From NCBI GenBank assembly GCA_028818995.1, contig JAPPMR010000733.1:1-7944 (forward strand): 7,944 nt of DNA, in the 5' to 3' direction. The notes beneath the pieces were generated by a model. That model saw only the letters and a list, made by a program, of their open reading frames with translations, ran no database searches and was not told the DNA's origin. A program made the translations under genes and the position numbers. This DNA is from Candidatus Poribacteria bacterium. Lineage in GTDB: Bacteria > Poribacteria > WGA-4E > WGA-3G. Positions 1 to 5,836 of the stretch are shown here, piece by piece (the stretch's first letter is position 1; each line of letters opens with the position of its first letter).

Positions 1-1
1 A

Positions 2-1066
2 GTTGGTTTAGAGGTTGAAGGTAGCGGTACTGTTCGTATTAAGGAAATAACACCTGGAACCCCCGCTGCAAATAGTGATGCAATCCAAGTTGGTGATGTT
101 GTGGAAAAAATTGTTGATGAGCGCAAAATTTACAGTTTGAACGATTACAAGAAATCTGTCAATGAGTTCGCAGAATTGAATGCTTACTTGACCTTCAGGA
201 CAACTGAATTAATCGGTGTAAAAATAGCAGCTGTTTCCGCCCTTGGTAATTTAGGTGATGCCCGCGCTGTAGAATCTTTAATAGAAATTCTTAAAAATAG
301 CAATGAACTTGCGCTGCGCAAAGCAGCAGCGCGTAGTTTAGAACGACTTGTCGCCCTCAGTGAACTCAATCCACTCTTTCAGCAGTTTCAACAGGAAGAT
401 GTGAATCAACTCCCCGCAGATACACTTGATAGTCAACATAGTGAATCTGCTGAAATCCTTGGGTTGCTTCTGGTTGACCGTGTTGCTAATACAGCAACGC
501 TTGAAGCCCCATTCGGAATCCAATTTCGTCACCGTTCAGAAGCACTATACCAGAAAGTGAACGAAGGTTCTCTTGTTGAACTTGCCGAACAATATATTCA
601 AATTGCCACTGAACCGGAACAGGAAATTCGTCGGACATGTCTTTCCATTCTTGGTACCCTTAAGCCTATTTCCGCGATTGAACCTCTTGTCAAAGTACTT
701 AGGGATAATAATGAAATTCCCGGCATTCGTTTTCAAGCAGGTTTAGCACTTAGTCAGATCGGCACACCTGCTGTTGATGCGCTCATCGCAGCATTCAACG
801 AAGCTGATACCGCTGCGAAAGATATTGCTGCTTCAGCCCTCGGCACTATCGGTGGAATACAGACACGCGACTTTCTGATTAATGCCTTAGAAACTACCGA
901 TGATCCCGCGATACAATTAACTTTGGTGGACGCAATTGCTAAAATTGGAGACGAATCCGCATTAAGTGCTCTTGAACGACAACGACAACGTTTTCAAGAA
1001 GATGATTCCGCTATCCGCATCTTTCTTGATGAGGTTTTTAGCAGCTTGACAACGCATTCTCAGTAG
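2..1066 (+). CDS. PDZ domain plus HEAT-repeat protein, 5' end missing
   Basis: The reading frame is open to the left edge, so the gene starts upstream; 354 residues are visible (numbered here from base 2). Residues 1-65 look like a PDZ domain: a GLEVEG strand, then ITPGTPAA and the IQVGDVVEKIVD turn, which is the usual PDZ signature before the last helix (SLNDYKKSV). From about residue 70 to 116, and again from about 205 to 330, there are HEAT-like helical pairs with the recurring pattern of Ala/Leu-rich helix, LG or IG turn, Asp and A(V/I)xxL (for example VSALGNLGDARAVESLIEIL and ASALGTIGG). A GTG at 101 could serve as a start but would cut the PDZ domain in half, so it is rejected. PDZ domains bind C-terminal tails and HEAT arrays are protein-binding scaffolds; an upstream protease domain (HtrA-like or other) is possible but not visible. 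No terminator is seen after the stop. Confidence 0.85.
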   Translation, partial: VGLEVEGSGTVRIKEITPGTPAANSDAIQVGDVVEKIVDERKIYSLNDYKKSVNEFAELNAYLTFRTTELIGVKIAAVSALGNLGDARAVESLIEILKNSNELALRKAAARSLERLVALSELNPLFQQFQQEDVNQLPADTLDSQHSESAEILGLLLVDRVANTATLEAPFGIQFRHRSEALYQKVNEGSLVELAEQYIQIATEPEQEIRRTCLSILGTLKPISAIEPLVKVLRDNNEIPGIRFQAGLALSQIGTPAVDALIAAFNEADTAAKDIAASALGTIGGIQTRDFLINALETTDDPAIQLTLVDAIAKIGDESALSALERQRQRFQEDDSAIRIFLDEVFSSLTTHSQ

Positions 1067-1152
1067 TTACTGTCTTCGGATTTTGAATACCACGCCAAGT
1101 TTGAAATGTCAACTCACTCTGAAATACGTTGCAAGTTGCGGACACAAGATCA

Positions 1153-1998
1153 ATGAAAATTGGATTAATTTCCGACCTGCATGCGGAAGCAACCGAAGCA
1201 AACAGAGCAATTGTTCCATTTCTCATTGATGCGATCAAAGCGGCAGAACTTGATGTTTTTGTCCTTGCAGGTGATATAACCCCGAAATTATCAGAATTCT
1301 ACGAAGTCCTCGGTGAATTTGACAAAGCAGACTTGACTTGTCAGAAGTTATTTGTTCCAGGTAATCACGATATTTGGGTTAGCAAGGATGCAAACATGAC
1401 AAGTGAACAGAAATGTCGTGTGATTTCAGAAATTTGCCAAGATCACGGGTTTTACCCACTCATTGATGCACCATATATCAGAAAAGAAATAGGTTTCTGT
1501 GGTACTATTGGTTGGTACGATTATACGTTTGCATCAGATAAATACGATTTTTCTACAGAACAGTATGCTGAAAAACATTTGATGGGAACGGTCTGGAGTG
1601 ACAAGCGATATGCCCGATGGACAGATACAGACGAAAATGTTGCACGCCGTTTTGAGGTTGATCTTGATAAACAGGTAGCTTTCCTGAAGGACAAGGTAAA
1701 ACACATTATTGTTGTCACGCATCATGTTCCGTTTCGGGAGTGTATTCACTACCGAGGTGAATTGCCCTGGGACTATTTTTGTGCGTTTTACGGAAGCGAA
1801 GGTCTTGGTAGGTTGTGTTTGCAGGAACCGCTTGTTACGCATGCCCTATTTGGACATGTGCATTATGCTGTTAATCAGCAGGTCGAAAACGTTAAGGCAA
1901 TTTGTGCACCTATCGGTTATCTTCACGAACAACCGACTGAAGGCTTGCAGGCTTACGCTGAAAGAAGTTTGACCTGTTTTTCGTTAGAAACGGTTTAA
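1153..1998 (+). CDS. Calcineurin-like metallophosphoesterase
   Basis: This is a 281-residue soluble protein with the complete motif series of the dinuclear-metal phosphoesterase superfamily: DLH (D8, H10) at the end of the first strand, GD (G40-D41), GNHD (70-73), THH (H190, H191) and GHVH (234-237). All expected metal ligands and the catalytic His of GNHD are present, so it should be an active phosphomono- or diesterase; the substrate cannot be read from the sequence. There is no signal peptide, so it is probably cytoplasmic. The ATG at 1153 is chosen because it puts the first beta-strand (MKIGLISDLH) at the N-terminus, as is normal in the family; an in-frame TTG at 1129 would add eight residues without family support. 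The Shine-Dalgarno is weak. It is the first gene of a tight same-strand cluster with the cupin and the TrpF-like gene, and no convincing promoter is visible in the 86 bases upstream. Confidence 0.9.
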   Translation: MKIGLISDLHAEATEANRAIVPFLIDAIKAAELDVFVLAGDITPKLSEFYEVLGEFDKADLTCQKLFVPGNHDIWVSKDANMTSEQKCRVISEICQDHGFYPLIDAPYIRKEIGFCGTIGWYDYTFASDKYDFSTEQYAEKHLMGTVWSDKRYARWTDTDENVARRFEVDLDKQVAFLKDKVKHIIVVTHHVPFRECIHYRGELPWDYFCAFYGSEGLGRLCLQEPLVTHALFGHVHYAVNQQVENVKAICAPIGYLHEQPTEGLQAYAERSLTCFSLETV

Positions 1999-2025
1999 AA
2001 ACATAAAACAGGAAGGGAGAACAAT

Positions 2026-2385
2026 ATGGAAATTACGCTAACAAATAGTAATGAATCTGGTGCCCTTGAATTTCCGTGGGGAGCAATCAAATGGTTATGC
2101 AATGATCAAATTGACCCAAACGCTGAAATGACATTTGGTGTTGTCTACATTAACGCGGGTGAAGGTAATCCAACTCACTACCATCCGAACTGTGAGGAAC
2201 TAATCTATGTGCTTTCAGGCGAATGCGACCACAAGTTAGGGGAAGAAACTATCCCGCTCAAACCTGGGATGATGTTGCGTATTCCACGTAATGTCAAACA
2301 CAATGCTGTCAATACAGGTTGGCAACCGGTAACAATGATAATTTGCTATTCAGATGCCGACAGACAAACAGTTTTTTGTGATTAA
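2026..2385 (+). CDS. Small single-domain cupin protein
   Basis: This 119-residue protein is almost entirely one cupin beta-barrel. Cupin motif 1 is visible at residues 45-65, starting with G45 and carrying the metal ligands H51, H53 and E58 and ending at G65. Motif 2 follows at about 81-98 (GMMLRIPRNVKHNAVNTG) with the fourth ligand H92. All four ligands are intact, so it should bind a divalent metal. Single-domain cupins include sugar isomerases, dioxygenases and small-molecule sensors; there is no DNA-binding domain here and the substrate is unknown. A strong purine-rich ribosome binding site (GGAAGGGAG, 2011-2019) precedes the ATG. It lies 27 bases after the phosphoesterase and 16 bases before the TrpF-like gene, so co-transcription is likely. 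Confidence 0.88.
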   Translation: MEITLTNSNESGALEFPWGAIKWLCNDQIDPNAEMTFGVVYINAGEGNPTHYHPNCEELIYVLSGECDHKLGEETIPLKPGMMLRIPRNVKHNAVNTGWQPVTMIICYSDADRQTVFCD

Positions 2386-2401
2386 TAGGACTTGCAAAAT
2401 C

Positions 2402-3097
2402 ATGCATAGAGAATCACGGTGCAAAGTCAAAATCTGCGGCACGACCTCCATCCACGATGCGTGCATTGCTGCTGATGCTGGCGCGAATTACTCTGGCGTA
2501 TTAGTTGACGTTGCGTCTTCAGAACGATCGCTGACCACACCCCAAGCAGTAGAAATCGCTAACTCAAGTCCTATCCCGACAGTGCTTTTACTATACAATC
2601 GCACAACGTCAGACATCCGAGAAGCAGAAAGACAAATTCAACCGTTTGCGGTGCAACTTCTTGGACAAGAGACACCGCAACAGGTTGAAAAACTCAAACG
2701 GGTCGTGAATTGTCAACTCTGGAAATCTGTCTATCTACCTGCAGGAAATCCAGAAAATGTGGACATGTCTGAGGTCGGAGCACAGATGCAAGCATACCGT
2801 GATGCTGGTGCAGATTTTCTCCTATTTGATACTGTTGATACCAGCATTGACCCACCACGATACGGTGGGACAGGAAAGACTTGTGATTGGCATGTCGCTG
2901 CTGAGTTAATAGATGAGAGTCCACTACCTGTCTTCTTCGCGGGTGGAATTCGTCCCGAGAACGTCAAAGAAGCTATTGAAACTATTAAACCTTACGGCAT
3001 CGACCTCTGCTCAGGTGTAGAGGCATCGAAAGGCAAAAAAGACAAGCAAAAACTACAACGACTTATGGAACAAGTCAAACTTACAGAGGAAACGTAA
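2402..3097 (+). CDS. trpF: Phosphoribosylanthranilate isomerase (TrpF) family protein
   Basis: This 231-residue TIM-barrel protein has the TrpF landmarks in order: KVKICG (8-13, catalytic Cys12), an SSER segment with R42 at the place of the anthranilate-carboxylate-binding Arg, VQLLG (84-88), LLFDT (140-144, catalytic acid Asp143), the phosphate-binding GGTGKT (155-160) with the following DW, AGGIRPENV (180-188) and the final SGVE (204-207). TrpF converts N-(5-phosphoribosyl)anthranilate to the carboxyphenylamino-deoxyribulose phosphate in tryptophan synthesis. Two features are unusual: the family's VQLHG reads VQLLG (Leu87 in place of the active-site His), and no other trp gene is nearby. 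The ATG at 2402 fits the family N-terminus; the in-frame ATG at 2354 would overlap the cupin gene by 32 bases and add 16 atypical residues. The ribosome binding site is weak (AGGA at 2387-2390). Family membership is firm; the precise reaction is less so. Confidence 0.82.
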   Translation: MHRESRCKVKICGTTSIHDACIAADAGANYSGVLVDVASSERSLTTPQAVEIANSSPIPTVLLLYNRTTSDIREAERQIQPFAVQLLGQETPQQVEKLKRVVNCQLWKSVYLPAGNPENVDMSEVGAQMQAYRDAGADFLLFDTVDTSIDPPRYGGTGKTCDWHVAAELIDESPLPVFFAGGIRPENVKEAIETIKPYGIDLCSGVEASKGKKDKQKLQRLMEQVKLTEET

Positions 3098-3111
3098 CCT
3101 TAAACAGTAGA

Positions 3112-3135
3112 TCGGGTAGAACAAGCGAAACCCGA
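3112..3135 (+). terminator. Weak hairpin after the trpF-like gene
   Basis: TCGGGT (3112-3117) and ACCCGA (3130-3135) form a perfect 6-bp stem with a 12-base loop, 14 bases after the trpF-like stop codon. No T-run follows, so it may be a Rho-assisted 3' end or only an RNA-stabilising hairpin. Confidence 0.3.
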
Positions 3136-3183
3136 CAAACATTGTAGTAAATGAAACGGATAGAATCTGATCATAATAGAACA

Positions 3184-3230
3184 ACCCTATTGTTATCCCA
3201 AAATAGTTGAAATCAGTAGTATAATAGGGT
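3184..3230. repeat. 8-bp inverted repeat bracketing the -35 box
   Basis: ACCCTATT (3184-3191) is the exact reverse complement of AATAGGGT (3223-3230), with 31 bases between. The right arm abuts the -10 hexamer of the predicted promoter. It could be a pair of operator half-sites, but one 8-bp repeat in AT-rich DNA is weak evidence. Confidence 0.25.
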
Positions 3231-3235
3231 ATACT
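3207..3235 (+). promoter_or_regulatory. Sigma70-type promoter for protein A
   Basis: TTGAAA (3207-3212) and TATACT (3230-3235) are separated by exactly 17 bases; each box matches the housekeeping consensus at five of six positions. Transcription would start near 3242 and leave a leader of about 68 bases before the ATG of protein A at 3310. An 8-bp inverted repeat (3184-3191 and 3223-3230) brackets the -35 box and touches the -10 box. No sigma54-type element is seen in this intergenic region (3098-3309), unlike upstream of the paralogue. The region is AT-rich, so chance matches are possible. Confidence 0.5.
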
Positions 3236-3309
3236 TATTTTATATTGCAATGTGAAATGCTCTTACTTTGGGCGCATCTTATTAATTTGTACAACCTAAG
3301 GAGACTTTT

Positions 3310-4050
3310 ATGAAGTTCAAAGCACTTCAGTTAACCTTTATCTTTCTAATGATTTGTATAATTTCCGTTGCCGGTCCATCCACCGTCTTTGCAGACGCAC
3401 ATGAGTCTCAAGAGGAAATGGCACCAGAAGCTAAATCTGAAATGGCAGAAGAAAAGCCGGGGGTTTCAGGATGGTTCCAGATTGATGTTGATAGTTTAGG
3501 CACCTATTTCTTGGTTGGCGCCAACCATCCGATCGGAAGTGGAGGTGTCTCAATTGCTTCTAACATCTACGTAAATGACCATCTTGGCGAATTTGACCTT
3601 GGTGTCACACTCCCCGTTGTCAAGAGTGACAGTGTCTCACTCGCGCTGCAGCCTATGCTCGGTGTAGGGTTTGACTACACTGGAGCGGATGGTCCTGATG
3701 CTTTATTTCCCCAATTCTTTGCTTTTCTGAACGCACCTGATATTTTCTTTTTTCACTGGACAATCGGGACACTTTCTACTGTATTTGATGACGAGAGTAC
3801 AAACGAACTTTACAACCGTAGTTTTCTCACCTATTCACTGAACGATACCATCGCTATTGGCCCGCAGGTTGAATCAGTTTTCGTTTTTGCCGATGATCTG
3901 GATAAACCTCTGAAATTAAATTTTGGAGGACGCATTAACATCGGCTATGGCAAAGCGAATACACTGGGCATATATGTCGGGTATGAAACAAAGAGAGAGG
4001 AAGGGGAAACTGGACTTACCGGTAGAATGAATTTCACGCGTTTCTGGTAG
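3310..4050 (+). CDS. Secreted protein A, probable outer-membrane beta-barrel
   Basis: This 246-residue protein is not recognised as a named family. It has a Sec signal peptide (basic MKFK, hydrophobic core about 8-22, Val-Phe-Ala before a predicted cut after A28), then an acidic, Met-containing linker (about 29-50). From residue 53 to the end it alternates polar and hydrophobic residues in short strands with Gly, Asp and aromatic residues at the turns, and it ends in an aromatic residue (TGLTGRMNFTRFW), as expected of a barrel assembled by the BAM machinery. The mature protein would be a barrel of perhaps 10-12 strands. It is clearly a paralogue of the protein encoded at 5837-6556: the signal-peptide length, the SGWF start, DSLGT, GEFDLG, PVV.SDS.SL, GFDY, NDT.AIGPQVE, GGRIN.GYG and TGLTGRM are shared. 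A strong AAGGAG (3298-3303) sits six bases from the ATG. The outer-membrane location and pore function are inferred. Confidence 0.82.
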   Translation: MKFKALQLTFIFLMICIISVAGPSTVFADAHESQEEMAPEAKSEMAEEKPGVSGWFQIDVDSLGTYFLVGANHPIGSGGVSIASNIYVNDHLGEFDLGVTLPVVKSDSVSLALQPMLGVGFDYTGADGPDALFPQFFAFLNAPDIFFFHWTIGTLSTVFDDESTNELYNRSFLTYSLNDTIAIGPQVESVFVFADDLDKPLKLNFGGRINIGYGKANTLGIYVGYETKREEGETGLTGRMNFTRFW

Positions 4051-4066
4051 GACACATCCAGATATA

Positions 4067-4087
4067 GGCGCGGTAACAAACCGCGCC
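4067..4087. terminator. GC-rich hairpin between convergent genes
   Basis: GGCGCGG (4067-4073) pairs perfectly with CCGCGCC (4081-4087) over a 7-base loop. It lies 16 bases after the stop of protein A and 4 bases beyond the end of the minus-strand glycosyltransferase gene, so it is placed to end transcription from both sides. Neither side has a clean T-run, so termination strength is uncertain. Confidence 0.5.
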
Positions 4088-4091
4088 ACCT

Positions 4092-5513
4092 CTACTCCAA
4101 CAGATAGATATGAATCGTCCTATCTTTTGCCCGTGAAAACGCTGGTAACGTTTCTATCAAACGTCCACGTTCGCGAATCCAATTGCGAACAGTCATATCT
4201 GCATCAAACACGTTAAAGCTCGCCACGTCTTCGAAAAACCACGATCTTTTCTCATCTGAACTTTCCCATTTTTTTTCAAAAGCTGCCCTGTCTTTTACTA
4301 ACTCGTTAATGTCAACTGCCTTCGATCCATGCATATAATATTGAGCCATTCGGGGTTCCGATAGGACTAATATATCGGTAGGATTCACCTCATCTCGGAT
4401 GGTTTCAAATGCCTCTCTCCATTTAGGTCTACCACCATTTTCATATCGGAAATAGAGATAATTTTGAGATAACAACACTACAATGATTAGGCAAGGCAGT
4501 AGTACCTTCAACAAGTGGTGTTTGTTTGCATCTATCGCTTCCCAAATATAGATGCATGCCACTGCAGCAAGGATAAAGTAGGCGGGAGTTGTCCAAAACA
4601 GATAATAGCCTGCTACATTCTGAAACTGAGACGCAATGAGTAGAAGCACCAAAGGCACGCCTGAAAAGCAGAGTAAAAAGCGAGTAGCACGGTCACGAAG
4701 TTTTACGATAGCGGCAAAAAATGCAGTAACCGCAATTGGAATGCTAACCCCTTGGACAAGTGTGAGAACAATATAGATCGGACTCCGTCCCCACTCGTTG
4801 TGCCCCCATCCAGAAGATATGTAGCCGTGAATCTGAGGAAGCGCGAGCATTAGCATAGGTATTGCAAAAGGGAGAAAAAATAGTAGCAGATTTACCCATC
4901 GCTTTCTGCTACGTTCCTCTAAAAGACAAAGTATTGCGTAAACTGCCAGCGCAGGTACAATTGCCGCAGCGAGTAGGTGTGATAGAATAAGGCAAATAGA
5001 AGAAAAAAGCGCACAAATTGTTAATAGTGTCGAATCGTTTTCAAGGGAGCGATAGAAAAACCATGCTGTCAACACAGCAAATAGGAAGGTGAAGATATAT
5101 GAACGGACGTTTTGCGACCAAAATAGATGCCAATTTGACAAAGCCACAAACATCGCTGCTAACAATCCAACTCTACTATTGTATAAAGTCTGTCCTAAAC
5201 TAAAGACTATCGGGATTGATAGGATTCCTACAATACAAAAAATTAGACGGCTACTCCACTCACCTCCTTCTTGCGCTACAAATGGCAGATTTTTACCTAC
5301 AAAAATAGAGAACTTCGCTGCGATATAAGGAATCGGATTAATCGGGGAATTGGAAAGAGAAAATTCTTCGGCATCCAGCACCGTGAGCACCTCATCAATC
5401 CAGAAACTCCACTGTCCAAGATTCCAAAATCGTAGGAGTGCACCGATACTGACGATACAGATAAGCAAAATATGCCTATTTTTTAGGCAGTTTTCTGATG
5501 AAAATTTCAGCAT
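4092..5513 (-). CDS. GT-C type membrane glycosyltransferase (PMT/ArnT-like)
   Basis: This 473-residue polytopic membrane protein has about ten to eleven hydrophobic segments between residues 15 and 355. The first transmembrane helix ends in LLRFWNLG and is followed by FWIDE (D40-E41), the acidic motif in the first external loop of GT-C enzymes that use lipid-phosphate-linked sugars. A segment typical of the PMT/ArnT-like group follows (SRLIFCIVGILSIP, about 88-101, then NWHLFWSQNVRSY, 127-139). Residues from about 360 onward form a soluble domain starting RPKWREAFETIRDEV, common in bacterial members of this group. The enzyme should transfer a sugar from a polyprenyl-phosphate donor to a protein or lipid on the outer face of the inner membrane; donor and acceptor are unknown. 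The ATG at 5513 lacks a clear Shine-Dalgarno, but the N-terminal helix fits. It stands alone on the minus strand, between the two paralogous barrel genes. Confidence 0.8.
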   Translation of the reverse strand: MLKFSSENCLKNRHILLICIVSIGALLRFWNLGQWSFWIDEVLTVLDAEEFSLSNSPINPIPYIAAKFSIFVGKNLPFVAQEGGEWSSRLIFCIVGILSIPIVFSLGQTLYNSRVGLLAAMFVALSNWHLFWSQNVRSYIFTFLFAVLTAWFFYRSLENDSTLLTICALFSSICLILSHLLAAAIVPALAVYAILCLLEERSRKRWVNLLLFFLPFAIPMLMLALPQIHGYISSGWGHNEWGRSPIYIVLTLVQGVSIPIAVTAFFAAIVKLRDRATRFLLCFSGVPLVLLLIASQFQNVAGYYLFWTTPAYFILAAVACIYIWEAIDANKHHLLKVLLPCLIIVVLLSQNYLYFRYENGGRPKWREAFETIRDEVNPTDILVLSEPRMAQYYMHGSKAVDINELVKDRAAFEKKWESSDEKRSWFFEDVASFNVFDADMTVRNWIRERGRLIETLPAFSRAKDRTIHIYLLE

Positions 5514-5571
5514 TTTTGGTAGAAACTAATCTTCTCAAACTGTTCAAATTATTGGCATTTTAACCATAATA

Positions 5572-5600
5572 CCTATATTACTTTATGACCATAAAGGCAA
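5572..5600 (-). promoter_or_regulatory. Possible sigma70-type promoter for the glycosyltransferase
   Basis: Read on the minus strand, TTGCCT (5600-5595) and TATAGG (5577-5572) are 17 bases apart, each matching the consensus at four positions. Transcription would start near 5565, about 50 bases before the ATG. The palindrome at 5581-5596 lies inside the spacer. The match is only fair and the region is AT-rich. Confidence 0.27.
5581..5596. promoter_or_regulatory. Perfect palindrome, candidate activator site
   Basis: CTTTATG (5581-5587) and CATAAAG (5590-5596) are exact reverse complements with a 2-base centre, giving a 16-base dyad typical of a dimeric regulator site. Its centre is about 120 bases upstream of the expected start of the sigma54 promoter, within the usual -100 to -200 range for enhancer-binding activators. 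A partial copy of the right half (ACCATAA) recurs 25 bases upstream at 5563-5569. It does not resemble the GC-rich enterobacterial NtrC consensus, so the regulator is unknown. Confidence 0.4.
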
Positions 5601-5681
5601 GAATAAATCTAATGTTAGCCTAATGCCGATAGGGACTTAAGTATTCATATCAAGTTGTATCAAATCAAATCATATTACAAT

Positions 5682-5697
5682 TGGCACGCATATTGCT
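5682..5697 (+). promoter_or_regulatory. Consensus sigma54 (-24/-12) promoter
   Basis: TGGCAC (5682-5687), five bases, then TTGCT (5693-5697) reproduces the RpoN consensus TGGCAC-N5-TTGCW at every defined position. The flanks also fit the extended consensus: a T before the first box, G directly after it, and TT after the second. The invariant GG (5683-5684) and GC (5695-5696) are ten bases apart. Transcription should begin near 5708, giving a leader of about 129 bases before protein B at 5837. Sigma54 promoters need an AAA+ enhancer-binding activator, such as NtrC under nitrogen limitation, which fits the ammonium transporter downstream. Confidence 0.8.
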
Positions 5698-5836
5698 TTA
5701 ACTGAGGCAGTGCAACTCAGCACAGATTCTATCACAAGTTGATGCCAGAATCAAGATTAGTTTCGAAAACTGGCACATAAAGTATTCCAGCACGATATAA
5801 GGAGTGCTTGAATATAATATAACTAAGGAGATTTTA

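Larger units (their letters stand above)
5514..5836. other. Divergent intergenic regulatory region
   Basis: These 323 bases separate the minus-strand glycosyltransferase from protein B and contain no plausible gene. They hold, left to right, a partial half-site (5563-5569), the 16-base palindrome, a run of ATCAA-type repeats (about 5649-5671), the sigma54 promoter, and a leader with two AAGGAG sequences (5799-5804 and 5825-5830). Only the second is correctly spaced for a long frame. The ATCAA run lies between activator site and promoter, where IHF-type bending sites often occur, but it misses the IHF consensus at two positions. Confidence 0.6.

Noticed and set aside
1534..1842. A 102-codon open frame on the minus strand
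   Set aside because: It lies wholly inside the phosphoesterase gene, whose motifs prove the plus-strand frame; no family resemblance or ribosome binding site was seen.
2354..2401. Upstream ATG as the start of the trpF-like gene
   Set aside because: It would overlap the cupin gene and add residues before KVKICG that TrpF proteins do not have.
5649..5671. ATCAA-type repeats between the palindrome and the sigma54 promoter as an IHF site
   Set aside because: The two best candidates each miss the IHF consensus at two positions; position is suggestive but the match is too weak for a feature.
5771..5786. A second TGGCAC in the leader of protein B, suggesting another sigma54 promoter
   Set aside because: The bases at the -12 position read GTATT instead of TTGCW, so the invariant GC is missing.
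5808..5822. A tiny leader frame starting TTG just after an upstream AAGGAG
   Set aside because: Only four codons, a poor start codon and bad spacing; most likely a chance occurrence.
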